Source of the DNA: Burkholderia sp. Nafp2/4-1b
GTDB taxonomy: Bacteria; Pseudomonadota; Gammaproteobacteria; Burkholderiales; Burkholderiaceae
DNA length: 64,000 bases
Assembly: GCF_003635165.1 (NCBI RefSeq)
Contig: NZ_ML058597.1
Span: forward strand, 1,038,867 to 1,102,866
Direction: 5' to 3'
Below, in pieces: positions 60,964 to 64,000 of this stretch. The position numbers and the translations under genes are program-made. The notes beneath the pieces are model-generated. The model made no database searches. It saw nothing but the letters and a program-made list of their open reading frames with translations, and was not told where the DNA came from. How positions within the stretch are numbered: the first letter of the stretch is position 1; every line of letters begins with the position of its first letter.

Positions 60964-61272
60964 ATGAGCGACCTTCTGAATCGCACGGGCGACCTCGTCG
61001 CACTGGGAACGCTCGTGCTGCTCTACATCGGCGGCGTCGGCGTCGCGCTGTGGCGGATTCGCACCGCGGCGCCGCGCGGCAGGCTGTACTGGATGGCCTG
61101 CATCGCGCTGCTGGCCGGCGGCGCCATCTCGATGACCGCGAACCTGTCGCCGATACCGAACAGCGGCGAGATGCCGCCGGGTTTCGCGCTCGGTGTCGAA
61201 GCGGTGCTGCTCGGGCTCGCGCTGGTCGCGGCCGGTTGCGCGTGGCTGATGTTGCGGGCGAGGCGCGGGTGA
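60964..61272 (+). CDS. small three-span membrane protein of unknown function
   Basis: A 102-residue protein with three hydrophobic segments: GDLVALGTLVLLYIGGVGVA (about 8-27), LYWMACIALLAGGAISMTA (about 40-58) and FALGVEAVLLGLALVAAGCA (about 71-90). Short basic loops between them (RIRTAAPRGR) favour a cytoplasmic loop. No family recognised. ATG 60964 directly begins a coherent protein; the longer frame from 60835 adds an Arg/Pro-rich, unlikely N terminus. It is convergent with the methyltransferase gene. Confidence 0.6.
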   Translation: MSDLLNRTGDLVALGTLVLLYIGGVGVALWRIRTAAPRGRLYWMACIALLAGGAISMTANLSPIPNSGEMPPGFALGVEAVLLGLALVAAGCAWLMLRARRG

Positions 61273-61362
61273 TCGCGGCGCTTTACGCGGGTTCGATTCA
61301 TCTCATGCAATCGGCGGCACGCTTGATGGCAAGGCGCTGAATATCGTTCTTCTTTCATGGCG

Positions 61363-62211
61363 TCACACCGACGGCGCCCGCGCCGTGACGAGCCAGCACG
61401 CGGCGTCGAAACGCACGTCGGCGCCGTCGACGTAACGCTCGAACGCGGCACGAACCGTCTCGATCACGCGCCGGCGCGTCACGTCGTCCACCTGACGCAG
61501 CGCGAGCCCGACCGGCCCGAGTCGCGCGATGTAGTCGTCCAGCGCGGCGGCCGGCAACGCACACGCGATATCGATCGGCTCGATCGCGACGTCGGCCCAG
61601 CCACTGTCCGACAACACCGACGCGATGCGCTGCCGGTCGCCGAACGCGAATTGTCCCGGCGCACCGGGCTGTCGCGCCGGCAGGTTCGGCAGCAAGGGCG
61701 CCGCGGTGCGCTCGGCCGTCGTCATGAAGGGATTGTCGGCGGCAGCGCGCCACGCGACGAATCGCAGTAGCGCATTCGCACGCGCCGCATGCCGCAGGTT
61801 CGCGAACGCACGCACCGGATCGTCGAAGAACATCACGCCGAAGCGCGACACGAGCAGGTCGAACTCGCCCGGCGCGAACGTGTGCGTCTGCGCATCGGCA
61901 TGCACGAAGCGCGCACCGAGGCCGTCGCGTTCGGCGCGAGCCTGCGCGGTGGCGATCATCCGCGCCGAGATGTCGACGCCCGTGCAGTGCGCGGCCGCGC
62001 CGAGCCGCCGTGCCATCGCGAGCGTCACTGCACCGGTGCCGCAGCCGACGTCGAGCACGCTGCGCGCGGACGCCGCCACCGCCGCATCCGCGAGCAGCGT
62101 CTCGAACGGCTCGAACATCCGGTCGAGCGCCTGCTGCGCGTCGACCCACGCGAGCCCCGACGGGCCGTTCCATAGCGCGGACTGCGCTTCGTTTGCCGAG
62201 TTGGCTTCCAT
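61363..62211 (-). CDS. class I SAM-dependent methyltransferase
   Basis: A 282-residue enzyme. Motif I is VLDVGCGTGAVTLAMARRLG (about 53-72), followed by the acidic VDIS at the end of strand 2 and FDLLVSRFGVMFFDDP (motif post-II/III, about 117-132). The SRFGVMFF segment and the conserved N-terminal QSALWNGPSGLAWVDAQ (about 10-26) resemble UbiE/COQ5-like small-molecule methyltransferases of beta-proteobacteria; the substrate is unknown. AGGAGG precedes ATG 62211. Cytoplasmic, single-gene unit divergent from the phosphoesterase. Confidence 0.9.
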   Translation of the reverse strand: MEANSANEAQSALWNGPSGLAWVDAQQALDRMFEPFETLLADAAVAASARSVLDVGCGTGAVTLAMARRLGAAAHCTGVDISARMIATAQARAERDGLGARFVHADAQTHTFAPGEFDLLVSRFGVMFFDDPVRAFANLRHAARANALLRFVAWRAAADNPFMTTAERTAAPLLPNLPARQPGAPGQFAFGDRQRIASVLSDSGWADVAIEPIDIACALPAAALDDYIARLGPVGLALRQVDDVTRRRVIETVRAAFERYVDGADVRFDAACWLVTARAPSV

Positions 62212-62391
62212 CGTGAATCCTCCTGTTGCCTGCGTCGTTGACCGTGATCCGGACTATGCTGCTTCAAGCCGGCTTGAGGTCAAGGCCGCGAACACGACAA
62301 GATACGCACGCCGAGCGCCCGTCGTGCCGCGCTTTTCACATTTCTTACATTCGTGTTGCGTATCGTTGACGGCTTTCCTACGGTGCCTCCC

Positions 62392-63855
62392 ATGCGACGA
62401 TTCCTCTCTCGCGCGCGGTTCGTGCGCTGCGCTCCGCTTGTTGCCCTCGCGGCGCTGTCCGCGTGTTCGAATCACATCGATACGCCGGCCGATCCGGCCA
62501 GTGCCGCGATCAACGTCCAGGCCGCGTGGGTCGAGATCGGCGATGCGAACCAGGCGATCGCGCGCGTGATCACCAACTACAGCCCGGCTTCCGCGAGCGA
62601 TCCGCTGTGTCCGCAGCTTGTCGTCGACGGCAAGCTGTCGCGCATGACGCTGCGCGCCGGCGCCGCGACCGTCGCGCAACGCCCCACCGCGAGCGACCCC
62701 GCCGACTCGAAACCGTCGAGCTTCCCGGTGTCGGTCTGCGAAACGGCGCTGCCGGCCGATGCGCAATCGGCGAGCGTCGCGGGCCGCGCACTGCCGCTGC
62801 CGAAAGCGCAGCCGCAGCGCATCGCGATCATCGCGGATACGGGCTGCCGGATGAAGAAGGCCGACAACGCATGGCAAGCATGCAACGACGCGACGGTCTG
62901 GCCGTTCGACACGATCGCGGCGAGCGTCGCGAAGCTGTCGCCGGACCTCGTGCTGCACGTCGGCGACTATCACTACCGCGAGAATGCATGCCCGCCCGAC
63001 ATCGCCGGCTGCAAGGACAGCCCGTGGGGCTACGGCTGGGATACGTGGCAGGCCGACCTGTTCCGCCCGGCCGCGCCGCTGTTCGCGAAGGCGCCGTGGG
63101 TCGTCGTGCGCGGCAACCACGAGGAATGCGCGCGGGCCGGCCAGGGCTGGTACCGCTTCCTCGACCCGCACCCGTATTCGGCGGCCCGTTCGTGCGACGA
63201 TCCGGCCAACGACAACGACGCGAACTATTCGGATCCGTATGCGGTGTCGCTCGGCGGCGGCACGCAGGTGATCGTGTTCGATACCGCGAAGGTCGGCCGC
63301 AATCCGCTGAAGACGACCGATGCGCAATTCCGCATCTACCAGAAGCAGTTCCAGACGGTCGCATCGCTCGCATCGAAGGCCGGCATGACGACGACGATCT
63401 TCACGAACCACCATCCGATCCTCGCGTTCGCGCCGATCGCCGGCAGCACGCCCGCGCCGGGCAATCTCGCGCTGCAGTCGGTGATGTCGAGCCTGAACGC
63501 GCAGGCGTACTACCCGCCGGGCATCCACGTCGCGCTGCACGGACACGTGCACGACTTCCAGGCAATCAACTTCTCGTCCGGACATCCGGCGACGATCGTG
63601 TCCGGCAACGGCGGCGACAACCTCGACGTCGCGCTGCCCGATCCGTTTCCGGCCGGGCTGACGCCTGCGCCGGGCGCCGTGATCGAGCGGCTGTCGCACA
63701 ACAACAGCTTCGGGTTCCTGATCATGGAGCGACGGGCAGCGCCGGCGACGGGCTGGGTGTTCCATGCGTATTCGGCCGCGGGCAAGCTGCTCGCGTCGTG
63801 CGACCAGTCGGGTACGACACTCGCCTGCGACAAGACGGGGTTCATCGCGCCGTGA
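62392..63855 (+). CDS. calcineurin-like metallophosphoesterase lipoprotein
   Basis: A 487-residue lipoprotein: the signal sequence ends in the lipobox LSAC (MRRFLSRARFVRCAPLVALA, then ALSAC, Cys at about 25). The phosphoesterase core has all metal motifs: IIADTGC (DxG form, about 145), HVGDYHY (GD, about 188), VRGNHEEC (GNHE, about 239), TNHHPI (about 339) and LHGHVHDF (GHxH, about 382). It should hydrolyse phosphate esters or anhydrides in the periplasm or at the outer membrane. DTG in place of DxH at the first metal site is a small departure from the usual motif. ATG 62392 begins the signal; the frame from 62353 is not supported. Confidence 0.88.
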   Translation: MRRFLSRARFVRCAPLVALAALSACSNHIDTPADPASAAINVQAAWVEIGDANQAIARVITNYSPASASDPLCPQLVVDGKLSRMTLRAGAATVAQRPTASDPADSKPSSFPVSVCETALPADAQSASVAGRALPLPKAQPQRIAIIADTGCRMKKADNAWQACNDATVWPFDTIAASVAKLSPDLVLHVGDYHYRENACPPDIAGCKDSPWGYGWDTWQADLFRPAAPLFAKAPWVVVRGNHEECARAGQGWYRFLDPHPYSAARSCDDPANDNDANYSDPYAVSLGGGTQVIVFDTAKVGRNPLKTTDAQFRIYQKQFQTVASLASKAGMTTTIFTNHHPILAFAPIAGSTPAPGNLALQSVMSSLNAQAYYPPGIHVALHGHVHDFQAINFSSGHPATIVSGNGGDNLDVALPDPFPAGLTPAPGAVIERLSHNNSFGFLIMERRAAPATGWVFHAYSAAGKLLASCDQSGTTLACDKTGFIAP

Positions 63856-63974
63856 GGGACGATGTGCGGTTGAGTGACGCGTTGACGGGTTTGGCGAGGG
63901 TGGCTGACCGCTGCCAGCGGATGGCTGGATTGGGGGTGCGTCGGGGTACGGGGGCGGCGGCCGGCGAGCGTCGG

Positions 63975-64000
63975 GCTTTGGCTTCGGCTTCGGCTTCGGC
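63975..64000. repeat. hexamer repeat (GCTTCG) running off the window
   Basis: GCTTTG followed by three GCTTCG units and continuing to the edge. On the minus strand it reads Ala-Glu repeats in a frame that stays open from the edge to a TGA at 63842-63844, so it may be the low-complexity tail of a gene lying beyond the window. Confidence 0.5.

Noticed and set aside
63842..64000. Minus-strand frame open from the window edge, with Ala-Glu repeats
   Set aside because: Only 53 codons visible and overlaps the phosphoesterase stop; it could be a gene tail but cannot be supported from this window.

Overview
The window is high-GC DNA with dense, tightly packed genes. Protein relatives and gene neighbourhoods point to a beta-proteobacterium of the genus Burkholderia, probably the B. 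cepacia complex and probably a secondary chromosome; this is inferred from gene content, not from a database search. No rRNA, tRNA, CRISPR array, insertion sequence or prophage was seen.

Layout. (1) 1-3104: the end of a DUF1839-like gene and a family-2 glycoside hydrolase overlapping it. (2) 3188-26841: an exopolysaccharide locus of about 23 kb. It has a sigma54-type activator, an acetyltransferase, a bifunctional GDP-mannose enzyme, a beta-helix exported protein, three glycosyltransferases, an O-acyltransferase, a Wzy-like polymerase, a Wzc-like kinase, a Wza-like export lipoprotein, a Wzx-like flippase, a double alpha/beta hydrolase and an exported family-3 glycosidase. Composition and order resemble the c-di-GMP-controlled Bep biofilm polysaccharide locus of B. 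cenocepacia as I recall it. No priming sugar-phosphate transferase is present. Two identical 23-bp sequences lie 124 and 147 bp upstream of two of the genes, and a CRP-like dyad lies in the 1.27-kb control region. (3) 26924-34165: a LysR regulator divergent from a DUF4865 gene and a 35-residue membrane peptide, a YigZ-like protein, an H-NS-like protein, polyphosphate kinase 2, gamma-glutamyltransferase and a YdjM-like membrane protein. (4) 34320-41137: the Lhr helicase, an amino-acid permease and a HigBA-type toxin-antitoxin pair. (5) 41272-44122: pcaQ and pcaHG (protocatechuate 3,4-dioxygenase), separated by a segment flanked by a direct duplication of the promoter/operator. (6) 44586-45365: an AraC regulator. 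(7) 45703-55127: one long leftward operon of RpiR regulator, isoaspartyl peptidase, GsiABCD-type peptide/glutathione importer, P1-family aminopeptidase and D-aminopeptidase. (8) 55562-60585: a sugar importer, GH31 glycosidase and porin. (9) 60964-63855: a small membrane protein, a methyltransferase and a phosphoesterase lipoprotein.

How it works together. The polysaccharide locus follows the Wzx/Wzy scheme. GDP-mannose supply and the glycosyltransferases build a lipid-linked repeat, the acyl- and acetyltransferases may decorate it, Wzx flips it, Wzy polymerises it, and Wzc/Wza export it. The beta-helix protein and GH3 enzyme could trim or release polymer. The leftward peptide operon would import small or modified peptides or glutathione, and its three peptidases would open iso-, beta- or D-linked bonds; the separate Ggt could start glutathione breakdown in the periplasm. 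The pca genes open the ring of protocatechuate from plant aromatics, and the GH31 block suggests use of plant-derived alpha-linked oligosaccharides.

Best leads for follow-up: the double hydrolase with Arg and Cys at its two nucleophile elbows together with its coupled 54-codon leader gene; the duplicated pca operator segment; the repeated 23-bp element and CRP-like dyad of the polysaccharide locus; and the 35-residue membrane peptide.
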